From assembly GCA_021157415.1 (NCBI GenBank), contig JAGGWN010000045.1, positions 1-46,074 of the forward strand: a DNA stretch of 46,074 nucleotides, read 5' to 3'. The notes under the pieces were generated by a model that saw only the letters and a list, made by a program, of their open reading frames with translations, was not told the DNA's origin and ran no database searches. Shown here in pieces: positions 1 through 8,385 of the stretch (its first letter is position 1; every line of letters begins with the position of its first letter). This DNA is from Bacteroidales bacterium. Lineage in GTDB: Bacteria > Bacteroidota > Bacteroidia > Bacteroidales > VadinHA17. The position numbers and the translations under genes are program-made.

Positions 1-785
1 CCAAATCCACAGTAGTATTTTTCTTTGGCGACCAGGGCCGGCCCATGCTACGTGCAAAACAATTTATGTATGACCCCGGAATTCATACCCCGCTGATTAT
101 CCGTTATCCGGATGGAAAAATGAAAGGCACGGTGGAAAATAAGCTTGTGAGCAATGTGGATCTCGCTCCGGCTAGCCTTGCCCTGGCAGGCATCCCGATA
201 CCTGCATATATGCAGGGGATTGACTTCCTTGCACCCCATGTTCCGCAAAGAACGTATGTGTATTGCATGCGTGATCGACGGGATGAAACCGTGGACCGGA
301 TGAGAGCTATACGTACAAATAATTTTAAATATATACGAAATTTTTATCCGGAGAAGCCTTATACCCAGTTCAATACTTATAAAAAACAAGCCTATCCCGT
401 GCTTACCCTGATGCAGCTTTTGCACCGGAAGGGAGAACTGACACCGGTACAGGATCAGTTTATGTCTGACAGAAAACCACCCGAAGAGTTATATGACCTG
501 ACCCGGGATCCTTATGAAATTCATAATTTGTATGATAACAACGCCTATACAGATACTCTACAGCAACTACGTACACTGATGGATACCATACTGATAAAAT
601 GCGACAAAGGCACTTACCCCGAAGATGAAAGGGAGATTGAATATGCCAATAAACTGGCCGCCAAACGCTATAGGCAAATTATGAAACGCCGTGGGCTGGG
701 CGAAAATCCCACGGATGAACAGATCCTGAAATGGTGGGAAGATTATTTTACGAAATTTACAGGGAACAACCCTGAAAACAAATAA
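1..785 (+). CDS. Sulfatase, C-terminal part (5' truncated by window edge)
   Basis: The reading frame is already open at base 3 and its upstream part lies outside the window, so the ATG at 45 is internal and not the true start. The visible part begins in the conserved stretch after the active site (VVFFFGDQGRP, then a Lys within LRAKQF, then YDPGIHTPLIIRYPDG), which in family S1 sulfatases supplies a metal-binding Asp and the substrate-side Lys. The end has the usual sulfatase C-terminal subdomain with ELYDLTRDPYEIHNLYDN. The catalytic Cys/Ser motif is not in the window, so activity cannot be judged. The layout resembles N-sulfoglucosamine sulfohydrolase-like sulfatases, but that assignment is tentative. 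It is followed after 6 bp by another sulfatase, suggesting one transcript. The probable role is hydrolysis of a sulfate ester or sulfamate in the periplasm or at the cell surface. Confidence 0.9.
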   Translation, partial: KSTVVFFFGDQGRPMLRAKQFMYDPGIHTPLIIRYPDGKMKGTVENKLVSNVDLAPASLALAGIPIPAYMQGIDFLAPHVPQRTYVYCMRDRRDETVDRMRAIRTNNFKYIRNFYPEKPYTQFNTYKKQAYPVLTLMQLLHRKGELTPVQDQFMSDRKPPEELYDLTRDPYEIHNLYDNNAYTDTLQQLRTLMDTILIKCDKGTYPEDEREIEYANKLAAKRYRQIMKRRGLGENPTDEQILKWWEDYFTKFTGNNPENK

Positions 786-791
786 TGTAAA

Positions 792-2351
792 ATGATTAAA
801 TATAAATCACGCTGCAAACGTTGTGTGTCCTCAATGAACGCTGTGGTTGAAATATTTAAAACCGCAAAAGGCATAAAGCTGACGCAGAGGATGCAAAGTT
901 TTCTTTTTATATTATTTCTGACTGTGATATTTACACTATTGTCCTCATTTAGGACAAAAAATCCAGATAAAAATAAGAAGCCCAATATTGTATTCATTCT
1001 TGCTGATGACCTGGGTTGGCGGGATGCCGGATTTATGGGCAGCAAATATTATGAAACGCCATCCATGGACGAACTGGCTGCCAGCGGAATGGTTTTTACC
1101 GACGGATATGCCAATGCCCCTAATTGTGCACCTTCGCGTGCTGCGCTCATGACGGGACTATATGGTCCCCGCACCGGTATATATACCGTTGGTTCGGCAA
1201 AGAGGGGAAAGGACGTTTACCGCAGGCTTATCCCCGTGAATAACAAAACCGTGCTGGACAGCAGTTTTGTCACCCTTGCTGAAGTGTTAAAACACAATGG
1301 TTATGTCAGCGCCTCTGTCGGTAAGTGGCATCTGGGAGACCCTCCGCATTCAGGTCCGGTATCCCAGGGATTTGACCTCAATGTAGGAGGCTGGCACCTG
1401 GGCCATCCCAAGTCTTATTTTAGTCCTTACGGAAATCCTTATCTTCCTGACGGACCCAAAGGGGAATATTTAACGGACCGGCTAACCCGGGAAGCTCTGA
1501 AGTTTATAGAAGAGAACAAAGACAGGCCCTTTTTCCTTTATTTCCCGCATTACGCCGTTCACAGTCCCTTTCAGGCCAAAGACAGCCTGAAAAATCAATT
1601 CAAAAACAGGCCTCCCGACGACGGGCAAAAGAATCCTGTTTATGCTGCTATGATCAAAAGTCTTGATGAAAGTGTAGGCAGGATTATCCGCAAACTTGAT
1701 GAATTACAACTCCGGGAAAAAACCATTGTGGTTTTTATGTCGGACAACGGGGGCGTATCCTTTATCACCTCAAACGCCCCCTTACGGGGAGGCAAAGGCA
1801 TGTTGTACGAAGGAGGCATACGGGAACCTTTCCTTGTTTCCTGGCCGGGGAAAATAAAATCCGGGGTGGTGAGCCCCTACCCTATCATTGGGACGGATAT
1901 GTTCCCAACCCTTCTTCATCTTACCGGATCAAAACCGGAAAAAAGGCTTCGTTTTGATGGCATCAGTCTCAGCAAGCTGCTGCTGAAAGGCAAAGTCCCG
2001 CGTAAAAGAGCTTTATACTGGCACTTTCCGGCCTATCTGGAAAGATACCGTGGAATTCCCGATTTGTGGCGTACAACCCCTGCCTCTGCGATTCGTTACG
2101 GCAAATGGAAGTTGATCCGGTTTTATGAAACGGGAAAAACCGAATTATACAACCTGGCTGAAGATATCGGTGAACAAAATGATTTATCTTTACAAAATCC
2201 GAAAGAAAAAATCAAACTGGAAAAAATGTTGAACAGATGGCTCCGGAAAACGCATGCATTCATTCCTACACAGAAAAATGCTGCATTCGACCCTGAAAAA
2301 TATCAGCAAAGACATAAACAAATAAAAGTTCAGACCTATGAAAAAAAATAA
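792..2351 (+). CDS. Sulfatase, Cys-type, formylglycine-dependent
   Basis: Full-length arylsulfatase-family enzyme of 519 residues from the first ATG. It shows the metal-binding DD of ILADDLGW (residues 72-73), the maturation motif C-A-P-S-R with Cys112 expected to become formylglycine, GKWHLG at 177-182, and SDNGG plus a later GGKGMLYEGGIREPF. A hydrophobic export segment lies at about 36-52. Start choice is uncertain. ATG 792 is 6 bp after the preceding stop, but in-frame ATGs at 834 and 891 would place the export segment closer to the N-terminus, and the DNA before 891 looks like a degenerate repeat. The 3' end overlaps the next gene by 14 bp. No sulfatase-maturating enzyme is in the window, so it must be encoded elsewhere. 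The substrate is unknown. Confidence 0.93.
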   Translation: MIKYKSRCKRCVSSMNAVVEIFKTAKGIKLTQRMQSFLFILFLTVIFTLLSSFRTKNPDKNKKPNIVFILADDLGWRDAGFMGSKYYETPSMDELAASGMVFTDGYANAPNCAPSRAALMTGLYGPRTGIYTVGSAKRGKDVYRRLIPVNNKTVLDSSFVTLAEVLKHNGYVSASVGKWHLGDPPHSGPVSQGFDLNVGGWHLGHPKSYFSPYGNPYLPDGPKGEYLTDRLTREALKFIEENKDRPFFLYFPHYAVHSPFQAKDSLKNQFKNRPPDDGQKNPVYAAMIKSLDESVGRIIRKLDELQLREKTIVVFMSDNGGVSFITSNAPLRGGKGMLYEGGIREPFLVSWPGKIKSGVVSPYPIIGTDMFPTLLHLTGSKPEKRLRFDGISLSKLLLKGKVPRKRALYWHFPAYLERYRGIPDLWRTTPASAIRYGKWKLIRFYETGKTELYNLAEDIGEQNDLSLQNPKEKIKLEKMLNRWLRKTHAFIPTQKNAAFDPEKYQQRHKQIKVQTYEKK

Positions 2352-4956
2352 TTTTTCTTTTCCCTTCTCCCTGGCAATGTTCACCGTTTTAGGGTTAAGT
2401 TTATTTTCCTGTTCTCATAAAGACGGGCAGAACACCGTATTCACGGACCATTTTCCCGAGGGCATTCAGCGTACATGGCTGGGGCCGGATTACTGGTCCA
2501 ACCCCATGCAGGACTGGCGGTTGAAAGACGGACGTGTCGAATGCCTTGCTTCAGCCCGAAACCGTAATGTCAACATCCTGACATACCGGGTGGATGATGT
2601 AAAAGAAGGTTTTATGTTTTCCATAAAGATGGGTCTGCTTTCCGACACCCTGCCTCCCAGCAAAAACAACTGGATAGGGATACGCATTGGTTCAAAAGGC
2701 CGGTTTCATGATTACCGGGATGATGCTATTTACGGAAAAGGCCTCAACATAGGAATCACGACCAAAGGAGAACTGTTTATCGAAGAACCGCCGGTGAAAG
2801 AAGATAAAAATGCCATCCTCCTTGTGCCATATCTGAAAAAAGAGATCCTTCTGCAAACGGATTTAAAAAAAGCAGACGGAAAATATCACCTGACCGTTTC
2901 CGCAAAGGATCCTGTCTCCGGGAAAGTTCTGGCCACTTCTGAGCAGGAGGATATACCGGCACAAAATATCACAGGCAGTCTGGCGCTGGTCAGTCATTTC
3001 GGAGAAACCGGAAAAAAGAAAAATATTCCTGCCGGATGGTTTGACGATCTTACCCTATCAGGTCCGGCCGTCACAGCTTATCCGGATCATGCTTTTGGCC
3101 CCATTCTTTTTTCACAATACACTCTAAGCCGTAAGATTCTGAAACTTACAGCCCAGATGCCTCCTGTCGGAGCACAGGACGGGAAAACAGTAAACCTTCA
3201 GATTAAAGAAAACGGGAAATGGAAGACCCTTGCCACAGCAAATATTGACCCGGATGCCCGTACGGCGACTTTCCGCATAAAGGATTGGAATGACAGCGTG
3301 GACACTCCTTACCGGCTGACCTATGAAATGGCTTCTGGCAAGAGGAAAAAACGGGAATATTTTTATACCGGAACCATACGAAAAGATCCCCGGAACAAAC
3401 AGGAGATTGTCCTGGCTGCCTTCACCGGCAACAATGATCTGGGATTTCCCAATACGGAGATTACCGAAGCGGTGAAAAAAGTCCATCCGGATATTTTGTT
3501 TTTCTCCGGTGACCAGATATATGAAAGCGTAGGAGGCTATGGGACACAGCGAGCTCCTCTGGACCAAGCCATGTTGGATTACTTAAGGAAATGGTACCTG
3601 TATGGGTGGGAATACGGGGAGTTATTGCGTGACATTCCTTCCATAGCCATCCCGGATGATCATGATGTGTACCATGGCAACCTATGGGGTGCCGGAGGCA
3701 AAGCCACTCCTCCGGGCCTTACCGGTGCAGCTGCCCAGGATGCAGGCGGGTATAAGATGCCTGTGCGCTGGGTCAATATGGTTCAACGCACCCAGACCAG
3801 TCATTTGCCCGACGCCTATGACCCTACCCCTGTTGAACAGGGTATTACGGTGTACTACACAGCCTTGAACCTGGGAGGTGTTAGTTTTGCTATTGTCGAA
3901 GATCGCAAATTTAAGTCAGCCCCCAAACCGCTGTTGCCGGAAGCAGGCATCATAAACGGCTGGCCCCGGAATGCTCATTTTGATGCAGCCAAAGAGGCAG
4001 ATGTGCCAGGGGCTACCTTATTGGGGAAAAGACAACTTGATTTCCTGGATGTCTGGGCCCAGGACTGGAGTGATGATACCTGGATGAAAGCTTTGTTGTC
4101 ACAGACCATCTTTGAGAATCTGGCAACCCTCCCTAAAAACGATAACAGTGACGCAGTGGTGCCACGTTTGCGCATCATGAAAAAAGGAGAATATCCCCCG
4201 GACGATGTAAAAGTGTCAGACTTTGATTCCGACGGATGGCCCCAGACAGGTCGCCGTAAGGCTGTAGAAACGATTCGTAAGGCTTTTGCCATGCATATCG
4301 CCGGCGACCAGCACCTGGGCAGCACCACACAGTATGGTGTGGATAACTGGAGGGATGCTTCCTATGCCTTATGTGTCCCCTCGATATCCAACTTCTGGCC
4401 ACGTCGCTGGTTTCCTTCCACGCCCGGAAAAAACAGAAAACCCGGCTCTCCGAAATATACGGGTGATTTCTTCGATGGCTTTGGTAACAGAATGACTGTA
4501 TATGCCGTAGCGAATCCCGTATTTACAGGCCGTAAACCCTCCAACCTGTATGACCGGTCGGCAGGTTTTGGTGTGGTGAAGTTCCACAGGGATACCCGGC
4601 AGATAGACATCGAATGCTGGCCACGGGGGGTGGATCCTACAGCTCCGGATGCAAGACAGTACCCGGGATGGCCTGTGGTCATCAATCAAAAGGATAATTA
4701 CAACCGGAAAGCCTGGGGCTGGCTGCCCGGGATAGAGGTTACGGGCCTCACGCAACCTGTCGTCAAAGTTTATAAGGAGGGAAAGACAAAAGAGCTTGTT
4801 TATGCCCTGCGCATTACGGGCAACAGCTTCTCACCGCGGGTCTTTGCAACCGGGAGATATACCTTGCTCGTAGGAGATCACGGGACGTTCAAAAGATATG
4901 AGGGCCTGGTCCCGACAAAAGAAAAAGATGCCAATACACTCACGATTACCTTTTAA
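2338..4956 (+). CDS. PhoD-like metallophosphoesterase lipoprotein
   Basis: 872-residue predicted lipoprotein: the signal peptide ends in LSLFSC, with acylation expected at Cys25. Three parts can be seen. Residues about 35-240 form a beta-rich, concanavalin-like region. Residues about 245-350 form an Ig/FN3-like domain of the kind that precedes PhoD catalytic domains. The catalytic domain starts at about 358, with FFSGDQIYE near 389, PDDHDVYHGN at 439-448 and HIAGDQHLG near 653 as likely metal ligands. PhoD-family enzymes are Ca/Fe-dependent phosphodiesterases or phosphomonoesterases; here the location would be the outer membrane or periplasm. At 872 residues it is longer than simple PhoD proteins because of the N-terminal region. 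Its ATG lies within the end of the sulfatase gene, implying translational coupling. Its position between sulfatases suggests removal of phosphate esters from the same ligand, which is inference. Confidence 0.87.
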   Translation: MKKNNFSFPFSLAMFTVLGLSLFSCSHKDGQNTVFTDHFPEGIQRTWLGPDYWSNPMQDWRLKDGRVECLASARNRNVNILTYRVDDVKEGFMFSIKMGLLSDTLPPSKNNWIGIRIGSKGRFHDYRDDAIYGKGLNIGITTKGELFIEEPPVKEDKNAILLVPYLKKEILLQTDLKKADGKYHLTVSAKDPVSGKVLATSEQEDIPAQNITGSLALVSHFGETGKKKNIPAGWFDDLTLSGPAVTAYPDHAFGPILFSQYTLSRKILKLTAQMPPVGAQDGKTVNLQIKENGKWKTLATANIDPDARTATFRIKDWNDSVDTPYRLTYEMASGKRKKREYFYTGTIRKDPRNKQEIVLAAFTGNNDLGFPNTEITEAVKKVHPDILFFSGDQIYESVGGYGTQRAPLDQAMLDYLRKWYLYGWEYGELLRDIPSIAIPDDHDVYHGNLWGAGGKATPPGLTGAAAQDAGGYKMPVRWVNMVQRTQTSHLPDAYDPTPVEQGITVYYTALNLGGVSFAIVEDRKFKSAPKPLLPEAGIINGWPRNAHFDAAKEADVPGATLLGKRQLDFLDVWAQDWSDDTWMKALLSQTIFENLATLPKNDNSDAVVPRLRIMKKGEYPPDDVKVSDFDSDGWPQTGRRKAVETIRKAFAMHIAGDQHLGSTTQYGVDNWRDASYALCVPSISNFWPRRWFPSTPGKNRKPGSPKYTGDFFDGFGNRMTVYAVANPVFTGRKPSNLYDRSAGFGVVKFHRDTRQIDIECWPRGVDPTAPDARQYPGWPVVINQKDNYNRKAWGWLPGIEVTGLTQPVVKVYKEGKTKELVYALRITGNSFSPRVFATGRYTLLVGDHGTFKRYEGLVPTKEKDANTLTITF

Positions 4957-4963
4957 TGTAAGG

Positions 4964-5013
4964 GATGGAAGCATGAAACCGATTGTTTGATGGAAGCATG
5001 AAACCGATTGTTT
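4964..5013 (+). repeat. Perfect 25-bp tandem duplication over a start codon
   Basis: Copy 1 is 4964-4988 and copy 2 is 4989-5013, identical at all 25 positions. Each holds an ATG followed by AAACCGATTGTT. In copy 1 the ATG at 4973 meets TGA after five codons (MKPIV). In copy 2 the ATG at 4998 opens the sulfatase gene with the same five residues. The duplication therefore created a tiny upstream reading frame with a copied initiation region. Confidence 0.95.
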
Positions 5014-6488
5014 TAATAAAAAGTGTTTGTCTCTCATGGTTTGCTCTGATGCTGTTGTCTGTGCCATTGCAGGCTCAGACCAAGCCAAACATTATTGTGA
5101 TTGTTTCCGATGATGCCGGTTACGGGGATTTTTCCATTCAGGGGTCTGAACAGTTTCAAACACCAAACATTGATCATATTGCCAGGAACGGAGTACGTTT
5201 TACGCAGGGTTATGTTACGGCTTCGGTATGCAGTCCTTCCCGTGCCGGCCTCCTGACAGGACGTTACCAGCAACGGTTTGGGCATGAATACAATATTGGT
5301 TCACATCAACCCAGCGATTGTCCGGATTTTATCGGGTTGCGCAGCGACCAGATTACCCTGGCGGATGCATTGCAATCCCTGGGATACCATACAGGTGCTG
5401 TTGGAAAATGGCACCTGGGTGCCCTGGATAAATATGATCCACTGAACCGGGGTTTTGATGAGTTTTTCGGTTTCCGGGGAGGGAGTGCACACTATTTCGG
5501 CCAGGGAAAAAAATATTTCAACATTGAACGTCAAAAAGATACGGTTAAAGTGCCCGTTAACTATCTTACAGATGCCTTCGGGGATGAAGCATGCCGTTTT
5601 ATTATGAAAAACAGGAAAAGACCCTTTTTTCTGTATTTGGCCTTTAATGCCGTACATACACCCATGGAAGCCCGCGAAGAGGATATGGCTCCTTTCGGTT
5701 ATATCACCGAAAAAAAAAGACGGATACTCGGGGGGATGACGGTGGCTCTGGACCGGTCTGTGGGCAACGTCCTGCGTACGTTGCAGGAAAACAACCTTAC
5801 CGGAAATACCATCGTATGGTTTATCAACGACAATGGAGGAAATGTAGGTCTGAACGGTAGCTGCAATGCCCCGCTCAACGGGAAAAAAGGGACTTTTCTG
5901 GAGGGGGGCATAAGGGTACCTTTTTACATCCAATGGCCCGGAAGTATTCCCCGGGGTACCGTATATACTAAACCGGTTATCTCTATGGATATCTTCGCCA
6001 CCTCGATAGCTGCCGCAGGAGGAAATGCTCAGGCCCTGGTCAATCAATTGGTACAGGAACGTTTCCAAAAAGTATGGGAAAATGTGCAAAAACGGAAAAA
6101 TCCCCGTGCCGGAGAAGGATGGCAACTGGACGGGGTGAACCTGCTTCCCTACCTCACGGGTAAAGAATCAGGTATTCCTCATGAGAAGCTGTACTGGAGA
6201 AGAGCTGCTGCTGCTGCCATACGCGATGGCAACTGGAAACTGATACGGCTACCGGACCGTCCTCCTTTACTGTACAATGTAGAAAAAGACATTTCCGAAC
6301 AACATAACCAAGCTTATGAAAAACCGGAAATGGTTAGGACCCTGATGAAAGAACTGTTTCAGTGGGAAACGGGACTGGCACAACCGGCCTGGCGGACGGA
6401 ACCTTTCTGGATACGGTACAACATAAATCTTTATGATAAAAAATATTCGTTGACACAACCGGAAGGGAAAATGGTCAATGACCGTTGA
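4998..6488 (+). CDS. Sulfatase, Cys-type, exported
   Basis: 496-residue family S1 sulfatase. The start at ATG 4998 is chosen because it gives a clean signal peptide (MKPIVLIKSV..., ending near LQAQ at residue 27). An in-frame TTG at 4983 would only add five residues encoded by the tandem duplication. Motifs: SDDAGYGD with the metal-binding DD at 38-39, C-S-P-S-R with Cys78 as the formylglycine precursor, GKWHLG at 136-141, INDNGG, and GKKGTFLEGGIRVPF. The C-terminal subdomain has the typical AAIRDGNWKLIRL and LYNVEKDISEQ. It lies 41 bp after the PhoD-like gene and probably ends the operon. It differs clearly from the sulfatase at 792-2351, so a different sulfate position or sugar is likely, though neither can be named from sequence. 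Confidence 0.94.
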   Translation: MKPIVLIKSVCLSWFALMLLSVPLQAQTKPNIIVIVSDDAGYGDFSIQGSEQFQTPNIDHIARNGVRFTQGYVTASVCSPSRAGLLTGRYQQRFGHEYNIGSHQPSDCPDFIGLRSDQITLADALQSLGYHTGAVGKWHLGALDKYDPLNRGFDEFFGFRGGSAHYFGQGKKYFNIERQKDTVKVPVNYLTDAFGDEACRFIMKNRKRPFFLYLAFNAVHTPMEAREEDMAPFGYITEKKRRILGGMTVALDRSVGNVLRTLQENNLTGNTIVWFINDNGGNVGLNGSCNAPLNGKKGTFLEGGIRVPFYIQWPGSIPRGTVYTKPVISMDIFATSIAAAGGNAQALVNQLVQERFQKVWENVQKRKNPRAGEGWQLDGVNLLPYLTGKESGIPHEKLYWRRAAAAAIRDGNWKLIRLPDRPPLLYNVEKDISEQHNQAYEKPEMVRTLMKELFQWETGLAQPAWRTEPFWIRYNINLYDKKYSLTQPEGKMVNDR

Positions 6489-6719
6489 AGGATGAACAGT
6501 AATATGGCATCTCTATGAACTCTTTGCCGTATTGAGGTCCTCCGTTTGTATTAGATTTTTATTACACTGTTTACCGGCCTGCGTGTCGTTTGACAAGATA
6601 TCTACGAAGAGTACTGCGAGGTAATTCATTGTGATAGGGCTGATATTTAGTTGTTTGTTGAATATCAGGATAAAGCTTATACAATGTGGATTTAATACCG
6701 ACAAACTGGCAAAAAATGT

Positions 6720-6727
6720 TAGTTTTG
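6720..6727 (+). promoter_or_regulatory. Putative -7 element (TAnnTTTG)
   Basis: TAGTTTTG fits the Bacteroidota -7 consensus TAnnTTTG and sits 25 bp before the lipoprotein ATG at 6752. No good -33 TTTG lies at the usual 19-21 bp spacing, so this is tentative. Confidence 0.33.
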
Positions 6728-6751
6728 CATACAATGTTCTAAAACCTTTTC

Positions 6752-7486
6752 ATGATGCTGTCGAAAAAAAATTTATTTGCCGGACTAGCCCTTGTTCTCG
6801 TTGTTTTTTCCTCCTGCACCAAGGAAGGTCCCGGCGGAAACTCCACAATCACCGGGAAGGTGACCATCCGTTTGTTTGACAAGGGTTTCAGGGTTTCACA
6901 GGGCTCCTATCCCGCTGCCGACAAAGATGTTTTTATCATCTATGGCAACGGTAACAACGTATCGAACGATACCAAGACCTCGGCTGACGGGACTTTTCAG
7001 TTCAGATATCTGACCAAAGGAGATTACAGGGTTTTTGTTTACTCTGAAGATCCTTCTCTTCCTTCCGGAAAGAACATCATGGAGGTATCAGTCAACATCC
7101 CCACAAACCATTCAGAGGTCAATGCCGGAGAACTGATCGTTAGTAAGAGTCTGGACATAGATGAAGGGCATGCTCTTATCAAAGGGAAAGTGTATCAGGT
7201 TAACTGGGCGAAAGGTTTTGCCTATATCATTGATACAACCTTTGCCTATGATACTCCGGTGTATCTCGTTTACGAAAATGACGAGACCTATTGCGACAGG
7301 GTGCGGGTGCTTGATGACGGGAGCGTTGCTTTCCCCAACCGCCTGGTAGGAAAGTACAGGATTTTTGTTTATAGCGAAGACCGGAGCGATAATGGAGCGT
7401 TCATTCCCAGAAGTGTGCATGTGGAGGTCACACAACCCACCCAGGAACTTGATTTCGGCAGCCTTTTTATCGATAAGAGAAAATAA
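6752..7486 (+). CDS. Lipoprotein with two homologous beta-sandwich repeats
   Basis: 244 residues. The signal peptide ends in VVFSSC, with acylation expected at Cys22; the adjacent second ATG (6755) is an equally possible start. The mature part contains two repeats of about 100 residues. Repeat 1 (about 32-125) contains GDYRVFVYSEDPSLPSG and repeat 2 (about 140-240) contains GKYRIFVYSEDRSDNGAF, each starting from an ITGKV or IKGKV strand. This looks like tandem carboxypeptidase-regulatory-like or transthyretin-like sandwiches, which commonly serve as binding or spacer modules. No catalytic motif is seen. The gene for a DUF2490-like outer-membrane protein follows after 32 bp, so the two are probably co-transcribed and may form an envelope pair. 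The specific function is unknown. Confidence 0.85.
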   Translation: MMLSKKNLFAGLALVLVVFSSCTKEGPGGNSTITGKVTIRLFDKGFRVSQGSYPAADKDVFIIYGNGNNVSNDTKTSADGTFQFRYLTKGDYRVFVYSEDPSLPSGKNIMEVSVNIPTNHSEVNAGELIVSKSLDIDEGHALIKGKVYQVNWAKGFAYIIDTTFAYDTPVYLVYENDETYCDRVRVLDDGSVAFPNRLVGKYRIFVYSEDRSDNGAFIPRSVHVEVTQPTQELDFGSLFIDKRK

Positions 7487-7518
7487 TCTTTTTCGTATCC
7501 TTTTGCAATTTATTCCTT

Positions 7519-8196
7519 ATGACCCTTTTTCGAAAATTTCTATTCTTTCTTTTACTGATTTTTCTGGTCTCTCAGTCGGGTAATACGCAGAGTACCGGTG
7601 AATGGTTTACGGAAGGGGTCCATTTCGATCTACCCAGGAAATTTTCGTTGAAGGTTTCTTCCAGTCAGCGTTTCCTAAATACCGGTATTGGCATGTACAA
7701 ATTCCTGTTTGAGGTGGAAGGAGGGTACAAGATCAACAAGCATTTTGATGTGGCACTGATCTATCGTGCTGCCTGGCGCCTGGCAGACAACGGAGGTTAT
7801 TATTACCGTAACAAACTCATGGCAGACTTCAATGCCGATCAGTCATTCGGACGTTTTAAGGTGGCTAACCGGCTACGGTATCAACGTAAAACCAAAACCT
7901 ATATAAATGATGCCCTGGATGTGGTGCCCCTGCAACATCTTAGGAATAAATGTAAGGTTGCATACGATATCCGTAAAAGCAAATTCACGCCGGATATTTT
8001 TTGTGAAATGTTTTTCCCCCTGTATGCATTTAAGAACAGGAACGTTGACGAAATACGTCTGGGGGCCGATCTGGGGTATAAAATTTCTAAAAAACATACA
8101 GTGAAGGGAGGGGTCATGGTACAAAACGGTGTGATGGGATTACCCATTCAGTCGGTGTGGTTTCGGTTCGGATATACTTTTACCTGGAAGATATAA
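7519..8196 (+). CDS. DUF2490-like outer-membrane beta-barrel protein
   Basis: 225 residues with a signal peptide (MTLFRKFLFFLLLIFLVSQSGNTQ, cleaved near residue 24). The rest alternates polar and aromatic residues in short strands, for example SLKVSSSQRFLNTG and RFKVANRLRYQRKT. It ends in a strand with a C-terminal aromatic region (VWFRFGYTFTWKI), as expected for a small outer-membrane barrel. The pattern matches DUF2490 proteins, whose function is not established. It follows the two-repeat lipoprotein by 32 bp, consistent with an operon. DUF2490 genes are often seen next to envelope, polyphosphate or CotH loci in Bacteroidota. CotH genes do occur 20 kb away in this window, but a link is speculative. 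Confidence 0.8.
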   Translation: MTLFRKFLFFLLLIFLVSQSGNTQSTGEWFTEGVHFDLPRKFSLKVSSSQRFLNTGIGMYKFLFEVEGGYKINKHFDVALIYRAAWRLADNGGYYYRNKLMADFNADQSFGRFKVANRLRYQRKTKTYINDALDVVPLQHLRNKCKVAYDIRKSKFTPDIFCEMFFPLYAFKNRNVDEIRLGADLGYKISKKHTVKGGVMVQNGVMGLPIQSVWFRFGYTFTWKI

Positions 8197-8212
8197 TTGT
8201 AGATAATTTAAT

Positions 8213-8260
8213 AAAGAGGTTTTCATGTGATTATAGTCAGATGATGTTTAGACCTCTTTT
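8213..8260 (+). terminator. Possible terminator of the lipoprotein/DUF2490 operon
   Basis: An 8-bp stem (AAAGAGGT at 8213-8220 with ACCTCTTT at 8252-8259) surrounds a 31-nt loop and is followed by a short T-run. It begins 17 bp after the DUF2490 stop. The long loop makes it only a moderate candidate. Confidence 0.35.
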
Positions 8261-8328
8261 TACGGACAGGTTAATCCTTTGAGCAAAGATCCAGGGAGAG
8301 ACCATTCATAAAAATCGTTGCAGGAACA

Positions 8329-8362
8329 TAAAAAAAAAGAGCTCCGGATAACCGGGGCTCTT
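8329..8362 (-). terminator. Rho-independent terminator of the SusC/SusD operon
   Basis: An 11-bp stem with one G-T wobble (8337-8347 with 8352-8362) has loop ATAA. On the minus strand it is followed by a run of eight or more T. It lies 24 bp beyond the stop of the DUF4998-like gene. Confidence 0.8.
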
Positions 8363-8385
8363 GTCAGGTCGTATGGAAACTGTAA

